Assembly (NCBI GenBank): GCA_002708265.1
Contig: PANA01000002.1
Location: 124,001 to 188,000 of the forward strand
Origin: Legionellales bacterium
GTDB taxonomy: Bacteria; Pseudomonadota; Gammaproteobacteria; Berkiellales; Berkiellaceae
DNA: 64,000 bases
Reading direction: 5' to 3'
How positions within the stretch are numbered: the first letter of the stretch is position 1; each line of letters opens with the position of its first letter. Below are positions 55,395 to 64,000 of this stretch, in pieces. The position numbers were made by a program, and so were the translations under genes. A model generated the notes under the pieces. It was not told the DNA's origin. It saw only the letters and a list, made by a program, of their open reading frames with translations, and made no database searches.

Positions 55395-57422
55395 ATGATT
55401 ACAGGTCACGAAGCTGAGAAAAGCGCAGGCATACAACATGAATTTGCTGGTGTCGTAAACAAACTCTTTCACTCCCTAGGAGCCTCAATAGCCTTTAGAG
55501 GTCCATCGGGAGAAGCTGCCCAACGTTTTGAAAGAGGGTATGCCCCTAAAAGTGGGGCACATTACACAAAATCTACAGACTGGGGTCCTATGAGGGGATA
55601 CCTCTTAAAAGACTATCGTCTAACGCGTTTTGATAAAGAATCTGGTGAGAGTCTTGGCCACAGTGATGGGGATGAGCTAGCAACGGAAGAACAACTTACA
55701 CTACCGCTTGAAACAAGTTTGATGAGCATCTTGGAAAAGATGAACCATAATATTCGCCAAGAATATCAATTTATTTCCTTTGACGGGAAAGAGCTGATTT
55801 TTAAATGTATTGAAAACCCAAAAGGGTACTCACCGTACTTTAAAGTAGACATCTCAGAAATACGAAAAGCAAAGTGCATTCAATCAAGACCTTATGACAT
55901 TGACCACCTTACTCGCTTTGAAGATGCCATCGAGGCATTTGATGCTCATGAGGGTTCAGACTCCCACCATATGTGGGAGTCTCTAGAAGAGGTGTTTTCA
56001 GAAAAGCGGAAAAAGCTAAACAAGTATATTTATCTTTTAGATGGTTCAATAAAACATGACTCTTCAATAAATGTTTCTCTCTCTAGCTACTCTGTTGCAG
56101 AGCAAAAAAAGACACTTAAGCGCGCACTTAGATATATTAAAGAAAGGTTGAAAGTCGAGCCTGTTTTTGCCAATGAATCTGAGAACGTTGAAAGAGAAAT
56201 CAATAAAGCATTGGCAAAGATTGATGAAACGCCTGTTGATTTTCAAAGTGTCGTTGACGCGGTAAAGGCTCCATTAACTCAAATCTGGAATGATGCTAAT
56301 GATTTTTTTGAAATGATTTCGGAATATGATGTTCCTGTCAGATATTCTGACTCTGTTGATGGCGTTTATAACCCAGTCGAAGTGATCGCTGATTATGTTG
56401 AGGTAAGAAGGATCATTGATGATGAGGGGATTGAGTTAAAGCAGGAATATGGGGCAAGTGAACTGTATGATACTGTCCTATTACCGATTACTGGTGACTG
56501 GGATATTCTATGGATATCAACACCAGATTACATACGTGAAGCGCTTGGCAATGAGTTGCTTCCAGTAAATACATTTAAAGACTGGAAAGGATTTGATTTG
56601 GCTGAAGAGGGTGATGAGCATAGAAAATCCTTATACTTATCTACAGCTAAAATATACACGGAAATAAGAGGTTCACTCCAGTCTTCTTTTCCAAAGTGCC
56701 CATTTCCTGAAACATTCGCAGATCTGATTCATAACAACCTGGAACCTGTTAGTCGAGCAGGTTGTATTACACCATTTGAATTTCTCTGTGGTCAAGTTAT
56801 GAACTATATCTATCTAATGGATCCTGAGCATAAGGAAAAGATGTCTCCAGCAATGTTGAAAGATATAAACAATATGCTGATTCTTTCAAACCCGATTCAA
56901 CATGGGGCTGAAAACAGAAACCCTGGAAAACCCTCAGCCTTAGATGGAGTTATCATACATTTCTATGATGGAAAAGTAATAGCAACTGAATCAGAAGAAG
57001 AGCTGGTTGCTCTGTTGCTGGTTGGAAATTATCTTGAAAACTATCCGATAGAAATTCATCCAGGTTGGGATCTAGATTTGTGGGGACACGTCTTACACAA
57101 AAAAACAGTTCTGGATATCCCATTAACTGAAAAAGAATCGCAAGCTTATGGTAGGTGGTTAGCATCCCCAAATGTTTTACCCGATGGGCTGATTGGATTA
57201 TTAAAAGAATGTCAAAATAATGATGCACTACATGTCGCTGCTGAAACAATGGGGAGGACTCCAGAGCATTGGCTATCAAGACAAACCTCTGAGGACAGCC
57301 TAGGGGATGATAGCTTAGGATCCAGTAACGACTCATTTGATAGCTCGCCCAGAGAGGCAGAGCGTTTTAAGTCGCTTTCAAGAAGAAGCTCAACGCTTTC
57401 AAGAAGAGGTTCTACCAAATAA
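55395..57422 (+). CDS. Candidate edema factor/CyaA/ExoY-type adenylyl (nucleotidyl) cyclase toxin
   Basis: Encodes 675 residues. Three blocks of class II cyclase toxins occur in order. Block 1: K52...K59-S-T-D-W-G-P, then RGYL, matching edema-factor K346/K353 and KSSDWG (ATP binding and catalysis); a His is at 55. Block 2: LPITGDWDILW with D368 and D370, matching the metal-binding D491/D493. Block 3: IQHGAENRNP with H503, E506 and N509, matching NHGTEQDN (H577, N583). Between 85 and 155 the strand order also follows the family. Spacings are wider than in edema factor (309 against 138, 133 against 84), so extra segments are inserted. There is no signal peptide and no calmodulin- or translocation-domain call. 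The Ser-rich tail has two RRxS sites. By family knowledge it needs a host cofactor. Confidence 0.72.
   Translation: MITGHEAEKSAGIQHEFAGVVNKLFHSLGASIAFRGPSGEAAQRFERGYAPKSGAHYTKSTDWGPMRGYLLKDYRLTRFDKESGESLGHSDGDELATEEQLTLPLETSLMSILEKMNHNIRQEYQFISFDGKELIFKCIENPKGYSPYFKVDISEIRKAKCIQSRPYDIDHLTRFEDAIEAFDAHEGSDSHHMWESLEEVFSEKRKKLNKYIYLLDGSIKHDSSINVSLSSYSVAEQKKTLKRALRYIKERLKVEPVFANESENVEREINKALAKIDETPVDFQSVVDAVKAPLTQIWNDANDFFEMISEYDVPVRYSDSVDGVYNPVEVIADYVEVRRIIDDEGIELKQEYGASELYDTVLLPITGDWDILWISTPDYIREALGNELLPVNTFKDWKGFDLAEEGDEHRKSLYLSTAKIYTEIRGSLQSSFPKCPFPETFADLIHNNLEPVSRAGCITPFEFLCGQVMNYIYLMDPEHKEKMSPAMLKDINNMLILSNPIQHGAENRNPGKPSALDGVIIHFYDGKVIATESEEELVALLLVGNYLENYPIEIHPGWDLDLWGHVLHKKTVLDIPLTEKESQAYGRWLASPNVLPDGLIGLLKECQNNDALHVAAETMGRTPEHWLSRQTSEDSLGDDSLGSSNDSFDSSPREAERFKSLSRRSSTLSRRGSTK
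57373..57407 (+). repeat. Tandem repeat in the tail of the cyclase-like gene
   Basis: CGCTTTCAAGAAGA occurs at 57373-57386 and 57394-57407, a 21-base period in frame. It doubles a Leu-Ser-Arg-Arg-x-Ser element in the protein tail. Confidence 0.85.
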
Positions 57423-57493
57423 TAAAATTATGGCTTAAGAGTATTAGAAAGCGGAATTCAGCCCCGTCATTCGTTAGTACGCCCATACTAACA

Positions 57494-57522
57494 ACAAAAA
57501 AAGGGAGGTAAAAACCTCCCTT
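57494..57522 (-). terminator. Rho-independent terminator for the 1546-residue gene
   Basis: On the minus strand a stem of AAGGGAGGT/ACCTCCCTT with a four-base loop is followed by seven T. It is also close enough to end leftward readthrough from the giant gene into the convergent cyclase-like gene. Confidence 0.85.
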
Positions 57523-57541
57523 AATCTAGTTAATTCAAGAC

Positions 57542-60500
57542 CTAAGCTTTAGCTGACAATGTTGCTTTGTGGTCCTGAGTGGATACTTCTACTTCATACC
57601 TGTACTCACGACAAGCATCAGCCGGTCTCCTGTCCACATGACATAACTCCAATAGATCATCAAGATCATCAGGCTCTTCAGCCGCTGGCACTCTAAACAA
57701 GTCAGGCTCTAAAAGCATTTGTGAGGGATTTAATTGTCCTTTTGGTGGGAGCTTGTAGCGCTTAATAACTGACGCATCATCTAAACCAGTGTTGATAATA
57801 CTATGAAGGTATTTCATAACTCCCCTATAATCAGCAGCTAGCTCTATATAAGGATGGTGAGCTCCACCAATTGTTAGATTCTTAAGCGGGACGTTTATTA
57901 CTCCAGATTCTGTATTAACTGTAACACCAGATCCAGCCATGTCTACACCTGACCTCTTACTATTTACATAACGAGATAAGTTTTGCGTTAAGTCAGAAGC
58001 AACTGGATTGAAAATCTGAAGTTGATCACCCACTATTTTCAGATACGCTTCATTCTCTGCTGCTGTATGGAATGAATCATCTAAATCGTCAACCGGAAGG
58101 TCTCCGCCGTATCTGAACGCCGTTAGGAATGATAGTTGAGCATTTGTGTCAACTACGCCACGAACTAAATCTTCATCATTGGCAGCACCAGCTGAAAACT
58201 CTTGAAACTTACTTTCAACATCTCTTCGTCCGTCTTCTAAAGGAAATATACACGGCATTCCACAGAAGTCACTGGCAGATAAGTTATTTGGTCGATGTCT
58301 AAATTTTCCTGGTTCATTTTGCCTACCATGATATGCTTCCAACATTAGGTTGTGGCTATCAGACTTTAAAGCAAACACTTGAACTTCGGCGTATCCTCTC
58401 AAGGCTCTATTCATAGAGTCTAGCGCCGCTATTATTGCCGCTTGTGGGCCATTAAAACTATTCAATGAAATAACCATCGGAACAATGGTTTCTTGATTAG
58501 GTCTTCTCTCTAAAATCTGTCCTTTGAAAGTTGCCACTTTAGCAGCAGTCGCTAGAGATGTTCCCCATACACGAGAGGCAAGCTTCACCATTAGATCGCT
58601 ATATTCCGCACCCTCTGGTTTAGAGTCAAAAGTAAGCATAGGCAAAGAGGCCGCAGTAAATCCTGTATCACTGGATGTATCAATTTGTTGTAGAAGAATC
58701 TCAAGCCGATGTCTATTAGAAGAAAACATGGTTGAAACTCGTTCAGCCAACAATGGATCATTTTGGCAGAGTCTCCAGGCATCAATAACCCCGTTATTAA
58801 AGTATCCCCCCTGAACTAGATCCGCATATGTTTGATGATCTAAAACATTTTTAATTAACCCTTGAGAGATGTAACTTCTTGTTAGCGCTAATTTTCTTAG
58901 CTCACTTGCCCCTGGGCTATTTCGGACAATTGCCCTGCCCTCTGGAGAACCATTTTCAATGTCTAAATCTGCCCTATCCGAAAAAACAAACACACCGTTA
59001 TTCAACACACCAGCGCTTAAAATTGCGTCTAGATTGTTAGTGTATTCTAGATCCGTCTGTCCCATATCTACTAAGTTAAGCCTTGGGCCACGATCTTGCA
59101 AGTTGGGTAATCTGTCATAGAGCATACCCGCACAAGGCATAGAAAACCCAGTTCGCGCATTATAGTTAACAGGAACTTCAAACCCAGCAGATGGGTTGAG
59201 TCCTCTTGCTTGTTGATATGCTTCAACAACATCCCTTGTTGCCTGAGGGTTTCTTTGTGAAGATAGGGTTGAACGCATTTGAACCTCATCGCCAGGCAGT
59301 AATAACTCATGCTGAGATTGAGTTAACCCTAACTGATTAGGCCAAACTGAATAGACGCAATCAACAGCAAATATCCTTCTTAGTGTATTTATGATTTCAG
59401 GATTTTTAAGGTACAGTACATACGCACGACTGGATCCATCGAATCCAGTGTGGACTTCATTTTCTGTATCTGAGGGTACTAATCCTGTCACACGTAACAT
59501 GCGCTCTAAGTTTTGGTTAATCTGAGCTGTAAACAACTCGGGTTCAGTTAATCCATTTGATGTATACCAATACACAAAATATTTATATAAATTATTTAGA
59601 TTTTCAGGTGAAACTCTAAAGACTTTGTTGTTTGAATCAACAATGGTCTCAGCGAGCGCCTTTATTTGCGCGCCTCTTAGGTGGACCGTGATTGGACCAT
59701 TTTCTTGCTGCTGTGATGTATGAAGCTCAACATTATCACTCTCAAAAACCTGACAGAGTAAATTACTTAGTGAGTTGTTAGTAAAATTATCGGCATAATG
59801 GCTTTCAATCAATCCTTGCGCTAAGGCATAGCTTCTTAAAGAATGGTAAAAGTCAGAAGTGATAACATAGTTAAACTCTGAGTCATCATCAAGCTCGCCG
59901 CCTATGGTTGCATATTTTAAAGAGGCATCTTGATCTTGGTCTTCAGCAATTTTTGCCAAGAAGAAAGGTTTATAATTGGCGATCCACATAGGGTTCTGAG
60001 CTAACATCGCAAACTCATTGTGTCTGACGAAGTTATACTCAAGACCGTTTTCACTCTTTTCTTTGGTCAATAAATATTGGATAGCCTCATCCATTTGCTC
60101 AACGTTTCCAAGTGATGCCTCTAGAAGCCTTTGTAAGTTATATGTTGGTGAGTAGTGCTCTCTTTGACTACTATGAGTGCTCCTTGTAACGGGGAGTAAA
60201 GAATCTCTGGCATCTAATTCATCATTTGGCCCCATATATTGAATAAATGCAGATAAATGTTCCTCAGCTGTATCAAAAACCTCCTGTTGATAACCTCTAG
60301 CACCCAAATCACGAACAAAAACACTTAGAGGGTACATTAATCTACCAGCTCGGTAACAAAACATACCCTGTTTGGGTCGACATGGTGCAAATACCGTTTC
60401 GTCATAATGAGGCAATAGAGCAGTACCCTTAAATATTCCGACAAAATATTTATAGAAATCAGAATATGGTATCGCTTTAAATCTCTCAGAGCCTATTCCA

Positions 60501-62182
60501 TAAGCCTCAGCTTGTTCTAGTATTTGATTATAAGCATAATTGAAATATCCACCTTCTCCTAATCTTTCTATAGCACCATGATCTGTTAAAGCTGCAAAAA
60601 GAGAGCGGAAAAAGTCATGATTCGAGTGTAGTAATGAAAGAATTGACTGATCTCTATGGCCATCTTCCCATTCCACATTCGCGGATATTAAAGTTATAAA
60701 TAGCTGCATTTTCATTGACAAAAATTCAGTCGTTTTATCTTCATATTCAAAATAACTATACCCACCAGCTAGTGTTGCTGTGTCTCGCACAGCTTTATAA
60801 TCAAAAAGTGGGTGTTCATGGCTCAGAAATTCTTCAATAACCTTGTGTTTATCTAAAAATTCTATCAACTCACCCTTAGTGAGTTCATCTTGTGAGATGG
60901 AACAGGTTATAAAGTTGCAGGACATAAATTTAAGGAAGCTAATAGGGGATGGGCGTGCTGGCAAGTCTTCAGCCGCGGTAAATTCTTGTCGAAGTGTTAA
61001 CTCATCAGCGTCCTGGGTCTCTGGTAATGCATTAGCTGCTGTATGAAAAAGACTTTCAAAGCGTTGAAACCCGTATTGCTTTAATTGCTCAACAAGCTCC
61101 TCTTTGGGCATCGCGGTTGTGACATAACTTTTACCTTCGTTCTCTAGTTTAAGGTTGCATAAATGTAGAAACCTATCGAAACTAAGATTTTCTTGAAGTT
61201 CACCTTCAGCTACACCAAACTTTGAAATAATGACTTCATAAACTTGTCTTAACAAACCCATAAAATTATTGTTATATTGACGCATTAATGGGAGAAGCTC
61301 AGATGCAGGCATGGTATCTATTTCTTCTATAGGTTCAGCTATAGATTCTTGTAGGTTACCGACAGATGTTTCAATATCCCCTTTCAGTGCATTAAGATCT
61401 ATAGGGTCGGTGAAGGCACCAAGGGGAGAAAATCGTCTTTCTTTTTGGATTATCGTGTTTGCTAGCGGAGTATAATGATAATTATATAAGTCTGGGGCGC
61501 GTACCTCAAAGGCCTCTCGCAAGCCTGCTCCAAAGGCTTCACTAAATATGCTTTTTGCTCCAGGATTAGTACGGTAAATCCTGTCAGGATTACGAGGGCT
61601 AAGCCGGGCGTAATAGACATTGAATACACTGTCTATGCCAAGTCTTTCTGTTAAGTTCTGGAGCCATCCGTTTCTATACCGGTATGCTGAACCAATTATA
61701 TTCCATACATTTCTAGGGTTATTACTTAGCGTGTTTATAATTTCATGAATAGGGTTTTCATCTTGAAGCAGTCCATTCAACCATCCATGTCCCTGTACGG
61801 GCTTATCTGTTAAGTAGAAATTTATATCATTCTTCCGCTGGCTTTTAGCAGCTCTTATATCTCTTAGTTCTTGAACACTTTCTTCTGGAAGAACACCACT
61901 ATGAATAAGATTCGCGTTATCAGCTAAAAAGGTATCTATTGAACCTATGTCGGCATCTAAGTCTTGAATGTAGTCAACAAGTGCACCACGTATACGCCTT
62001 CTTATTTCTCCATCTCGTCCAGGAAGCATTTGATACTGCTCTTCAAGTACCGCGTCAGCTTCACAGGTATTGTCTGTTAGGTTGCTGGGAACCGCTCCAA
62101 TTAGCGGCAACATAACAATAGCTCGCCCTTCATCTGTAACTACAACATAATCTGATGGACGTTCTCTAAACACTAAACGCAT
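57542..62182 (-). CDS. Giant protein of unknown function (1546 residues)
   Basis: No family is recognised. It has no signal peptide, no membrane segment and even amino-acid composition, so a large folded cytosolic or exported-by-effector protein is likely. GGYFN recurs twice (about residues 570 and 1165) in otherwise dissimilar surroundings. The N-terminus FRERPSDYVVVTDEGRAIVM looks like a beta-rich start. The Met with GGAG seven bases ahead is chosen over one six codons upstream. It is convergent with the cyclase-like gene and downstream of the sensor kinase. Its size and lack of relatives recall effector proteins of intracellular bacteria, which is only inference. Confidence 0.85.
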   Translation of the reverse strand: MRLVFRERPSDYVVVTDEGRAIVMLPLIGAVPSNLTDNTCEADAVLEEQYQMLPGRDGEIRRRIRGALVDYIQDLDADIGSIDTFLADNANLIHSGVLPEESVQELRDIRAAKSQRKNDINFYLTDKPVQGHGWLNGLLQDENPIHEIINTLSNNPRNVWNIIGSAYRYRNGWLQNLTERLGIDSVFNVYYARLSPRNPDRIYRTNPGAKSIFSEAFGAGLREAFEVRAPDLYNYHYTPLANTIIQKERRFSPLGAFTDPIDLNALKGDIETSVGNLQESIAEPIEEIDTMPASELLPLMRQYNNNFMGLLRQVYEVIISKFGVAEGELQENLSFDRFLHLCNLKLENEGKSYVTTAMPKEELVEQLKQYGFQRFESLFHTAANALPETQDADELTLRQEFTAAEDLPARPSPISFLKFMSCNFITCSISQDELTKGELIEFLDKHKVIEEFLSHEHPLFDYKAVRDTATLAGGYSYFEYEDKTTEFLSMKMQLFITLISANVEWEDGHRDQSILSLLHSNHDFFRSLFAALTDHGAIERLGEGGYFNYAYNQILEQAEAYGIGSERFKAIPYSDFYKYFVGIFKGTALLPHYDETVFAPCRPKQGMFCYRAGRLMYPLSVFVRDLGARGYQQEVFDTAEEHLSAFIQYMGPNDELDARDSLLPVTRSTHSSQREHYSPTYNLQRLLEASLGNVEQMDEAIQYLLTKEKSENGLEYNFVRHNEFAMLAQNPMWIANYKPFFLAKIAEDQDQDASLKYATIGGELDDDSEFNYVITSDFYHSLRSYALAQGLIESHYADNFTNNSLSNLLCQVFESDNVELHTSQQQENGPITVHLRGAQIKALAETIVDSNNKVFRVSPENLNNLYKYFVYWYTSNGLTEPELFTAQINQNLERMLRVTGLVPSDTENEVHTGFDGSSRAYVLYLKNPEIINTLRRIFAVDCVYSVWPNQLGLTQSQHELLLPGDEVQMRSTLSSQRNPQATRDVVEAYQQARGLNPSAGFEVPVNYNARTGFSMPCAGMLYDRLPNLQDRGPRLNLVDMGQTDLEYTNNLDAILSAGVLNNGVFVFSDRADLDIENGSPEGRAIVRNSPGASELRKLALTRSYISQGLIKNVLDHQTYADLVQGGYFNNGVIDAWRLCQNDPLLAERVSTMFSSNRHRLEILLQQIDTSSDTGFTAASLPMLTFDSKPEGAEYSDLMVKLASRVWGTSLATAAKVATFKGQILERRPNQETIVPMVISLNSFNGPQAAIIAALDSMNRALRGYAEVQVFALKSDSHNLMLEAYHGRQNEPGKFRHRPNNLSASDFCGMPCIFPLEDGRRDVESKFQEFSAGAANDEDLVRGVVDTNAQLSFLTAFRYGGDLPVDDLDDSFHTAAENEAYLKIVGDQLQIFNPVASDLTQNLSRYVNSKRSGVDMAGSGVTVNTESGVINVPLKNLTIGGAHHPYIELAADYRGVMKYLHSIINTGLDDASVIKRYKLPPKGQLNPSQMLLEPDLFRVPAAEEPDDLDDLLELCHVDRRPADACREYRYEVEVSTQDHKATLSAKA

Positions 62183-62292
62183 ACTAATCTCCAGATACAA
62201 AATACTTTTTTAGTTAGGTACTGGATTATACGGTGGTTGAGTAGCATGTCTAGGAAAACAAGCAATGGAGATATATAGGTTATTTAACTTAG

Positions 62293-64000
62293 TTATGATT
62301 TGCTGATTTTAATTGTAAAAACCGATCCTTCTGCACCTACACGGTTTTCATGCTCAATAGATGCTGAATGTCTAATTAGGATACGCTTAATGATTGCAAG
62401 GGAGACGCCTGAACCGGGGGCAATACCTGTATTTGGAAAGCCTCCTTTAAACATTCTAAAAAGACGTTTTTCATACTTGGCTGGGATCCCGACTCCATTG
62501 TCCTCGATCTTGATTTCATAAGCCTCAGGAGTTTCAACAAAGTCTATTTTTATTTGCTTAGAGTCTGATAAATTGTACTTGATTGAATTTTTGATGAGTT
62601 CTTCAAAAACATACCTGATAAGCGTGTGGTCAGCAGTAATCATGGGCAAATCTTTTGCTGTTTGGAACTTAATATTCTCATTTTTGTATTGTTGTTTAAT
62701 ATCAGATATCACAGCGCTAATAACGTCACTAAGATTAATATTAGTGGGGCTGGACTCTTTAAAGTTATATTTGGAGTACTTTTGAAGTCCGTCTCTCATC
62801 TTGCTCAATTTTTTGCTCAAATTTAAAAAATTCTCTGCATAATTGGCAAGAATTTTATTGTTGTCCTTGTTGGCTAGTTCGGACAAAAATCTGCTGTAAT
62901 TCTCAACACCACGTACAGGTTCACTGAAGTCTGTTTCTATGAAGTCATTCATAGACTGTATCTCGTCTTCAAGGTGTAAAAGCTCATTATGATAACTTTC
63001 TACCTTTTCTTGTGACTCTTGAAGGCGACTAATATCATTGAACATTAAAACAACGCCCCGGATTCTATTGTTAGATATTACTGGTGAAACGACGTACTTG
63101 ACCCATACTAACTCACCCTCTTTTGTCCAAAATGTGTCTTTGTCTACTTTGATGGTCTGGTTTAACTTAATAGATTTTTGAATGGGGCATTCATCCAAAT
63201 CGTAGATGGAGCCATCTGAATGAGAGTGATGAAATAAGTGGTGTGAATGCTGATTAGCCAACTCGGCCTCAGAAAAGCCAAGGATATCTTTTCCTTTTGA
63301 ATTGATAAAGTTTACCTGGCCTGAAAGATCTATACCAAGTATTCCTTCTTCTGCTGACTCTAACAGCAGACGATTGCGTTCCTTCTCCTCTCGTATTGCT
63401 TCTATAGATATATGCTTTTCTACTGCATTAGATATTTGCTCTGATAACATCGACAATGAGTTCATGAGTTTGTCAGGGTTTTGCTCTTTAGTGAAAGAGT
63501 AAAACTCAAAAACAGAAAATATTTTGCTTTCAAGAAATATGGGTACACAAGCAGCAATTTTAAGCTTAAGCTCTGGAAAAAGCGCCAACTTGCTTGCTAC
63601 CAGTGGATCTTCACTACTTGTTGCGGACACTGCCTTTCTAGAGGACCAGGCCTTTCCTGGTAACTCTTCTGCCTTTGAGAAAGAGGCTTTTTGAGCATTT
63701 TTTACGAAAAGATCAATGTCTATGTCTTGAGTAATGTATGACAAAGGTGAGGTTGTTAAAATGTTTCTTTTTTCATCATGGAAATATACTTGGGCATAGT
63801 CGAAGTTATATGTTTCACAAATCAGATCTAGACATATCTGTATTGTTTCAGACTTCGTTTTGGCCTTAGAGGTAAGGCTCAATATTTTATATATTAGATT
63901 AATGTTATTACTTTCATCTTCCAAGCGTATTTGTTTTTCTATTTCAAATGATACATCTTTTAACAGCATCGCTATTTGAATTTCAGAGTTGCCACCTATT
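62293..64000 (-). CDS. GAF-PAS sensor histidine kinase with altered H-box (5' end outside window)
   Basis: At least 558 residues from an internal Met. The frame stays open to the right edge without a stop, so the true start is probably outside. In order: GAF domain (about 25-185, with ELPGKAWSSRKAV), PAS domain (about 200-310), helical dimerisation region (about 315-400) and HATPase_c (about 440-555) with N461, DNGVGIP at 490-496 and GSGVSLAI near 519-526. The H-box aligns as ETDFSEPVRGVENYSRFL, where SHDLQEPLR is usual: the phospho-acceptor His is T346. It may be a pseudokinase, or signal without autophosphorylation. The giant gene follows about 110 bases after its stop. Confidence 0.85.
   Translation of the reverse strand, partial: IGGNSEIQIAMLLKDVSFEIEKQIRLEDESNNINLIYKILSLTSKAKTKSETIQICLDLICETYNFDYAQVYFHDEKRNILTTSPLSYITQDIDIDLFVKNAQKASFSKAEELPGKAWSSRKAVSATSSEDPLVASKLALFPELKLKIAACVPIFLESKIFSVFEFYSFTKEQNPDKLMNSLSMLSEQISNAVEKHISIEAIREEKERNRLLLESAEEGILGIDLSGQVNFINSKGKDILGFSEAELANQHSHHLFHHSHSDGSIYDLDECPIQKSIKLNQTIKVDKDTFWTKEGELVWVKYVVSPVISNNRIRGVVLMFNDISRLQESQEKVESYHNELLHLEDEIQSMNDFIETDFSEPVRGVENYSRFLSELANKDNNKILANYAENFLNLSKKLSKMRDGLQKYSKYNFKESSPTNINLSDVISAVISDIKQQYKNENIKFQTAKDLPMITADHTLIRYVFEELIKNSIKYNLSDSKQIKIDFVETPEAYEIKIEDNGVGIPAKYEKRLFRMFKGGFPNTGIAPGSGVSLAIIKRILIRHSASIEHENRVGAEGSVFTIKISKS

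Overview
This window looks like the chromosome of a gammaproteobacterium with moderately AT-rich DNA. Two conserved gammaproteobacterial blocks show this: aroC, asd, an odd gene in the usual fimV slot, then truA-accD-folC-dedD-cvpA-purF; and tig-clpP-clpX-lon-hupB followed by tRNA-Val and tRNA-Asp. LpxH, RpoS, an SPOR-domain DedD and several outer-membrane barrels confirm a Gram-negative cell. I cannot assign an order. Decayed genes, several large proteins without recognisable relatives and a candidate host-activated cyclase toxin suggest a host-associated, possibly intracellular, life.

Layout. 1-10.6 kb: amino-acid, folate, fatty-acid and purine genes, interrupted at the fimV position by an acidic 739-residue protein of unknown function. 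10.6-14.9 kb: an unknown multi-pass membrane protein, a secreted gamma-glutamylcyclotransferase-like protein, a DUF455 ferritin-like protein, lpxH and ppiB. 15-19.3 kb: gltX, cysS, folD and four tRNAs (Pro, Arg, His, Leu). 19.4-25.7 kb: protein folding and ATP-dependent proteolysis genes, HU and two tRNAs. 25.7-26.9 kb: gene remnants where ppiD would often lie. 27-34 kb: small accessory genes, a tandem pair of outer-membrane barrels, an unlisted 21-residue membrane peptide and a TPP riboswitch in front of a PnuC-family transporter. 34-45 kb: a papain-like hydrolase, rmuC, rpoS, an MFS carrier, a metallo-beta-lactamase-fold protein, a glutaredoxin-MauE fusion, ispG, a broken gene and an enoyl-CoA hydratase. 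45-55 kb: a coiled-coil protein, a proline-rich exported protein, a tyrosine recombinase, a SulP transporter, a DUF1810 protein, a TorF-type porin, a YhiN/BaiN flavoprotein and Uup. 55-64 kb: a 675-residue protein, a 1546-residue unknown protein and a GAF-PAS sensor kinase.

The most notable item is the 675-residue protein at 55395-57422. It carries, in the right order, the sequence blocks of the edema factor/CyaA/ExoY adenylyl cyclase toxins: a Lys-x6-Lys-Ser-x-Asp-Trp-Gly block, an Asp-x-Asp block and a His-Gly-x-Glu-x-x-Asn block. This family needs a eukaryotic cofactor to be active, so it would be an effector that raises cyclic nucleotide in a host cell. Its tail holds two RRxS sites of the kind phosphorylated by cAMP-dependent kinase. 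Other points are a sensor kinase whose phospho-accepting histidine is replaced by threonine, a Shine-Dalgarno-hiding hairpin at the fimV locus, and duplicated regulatory regions that each carry a perfect DnaA box.
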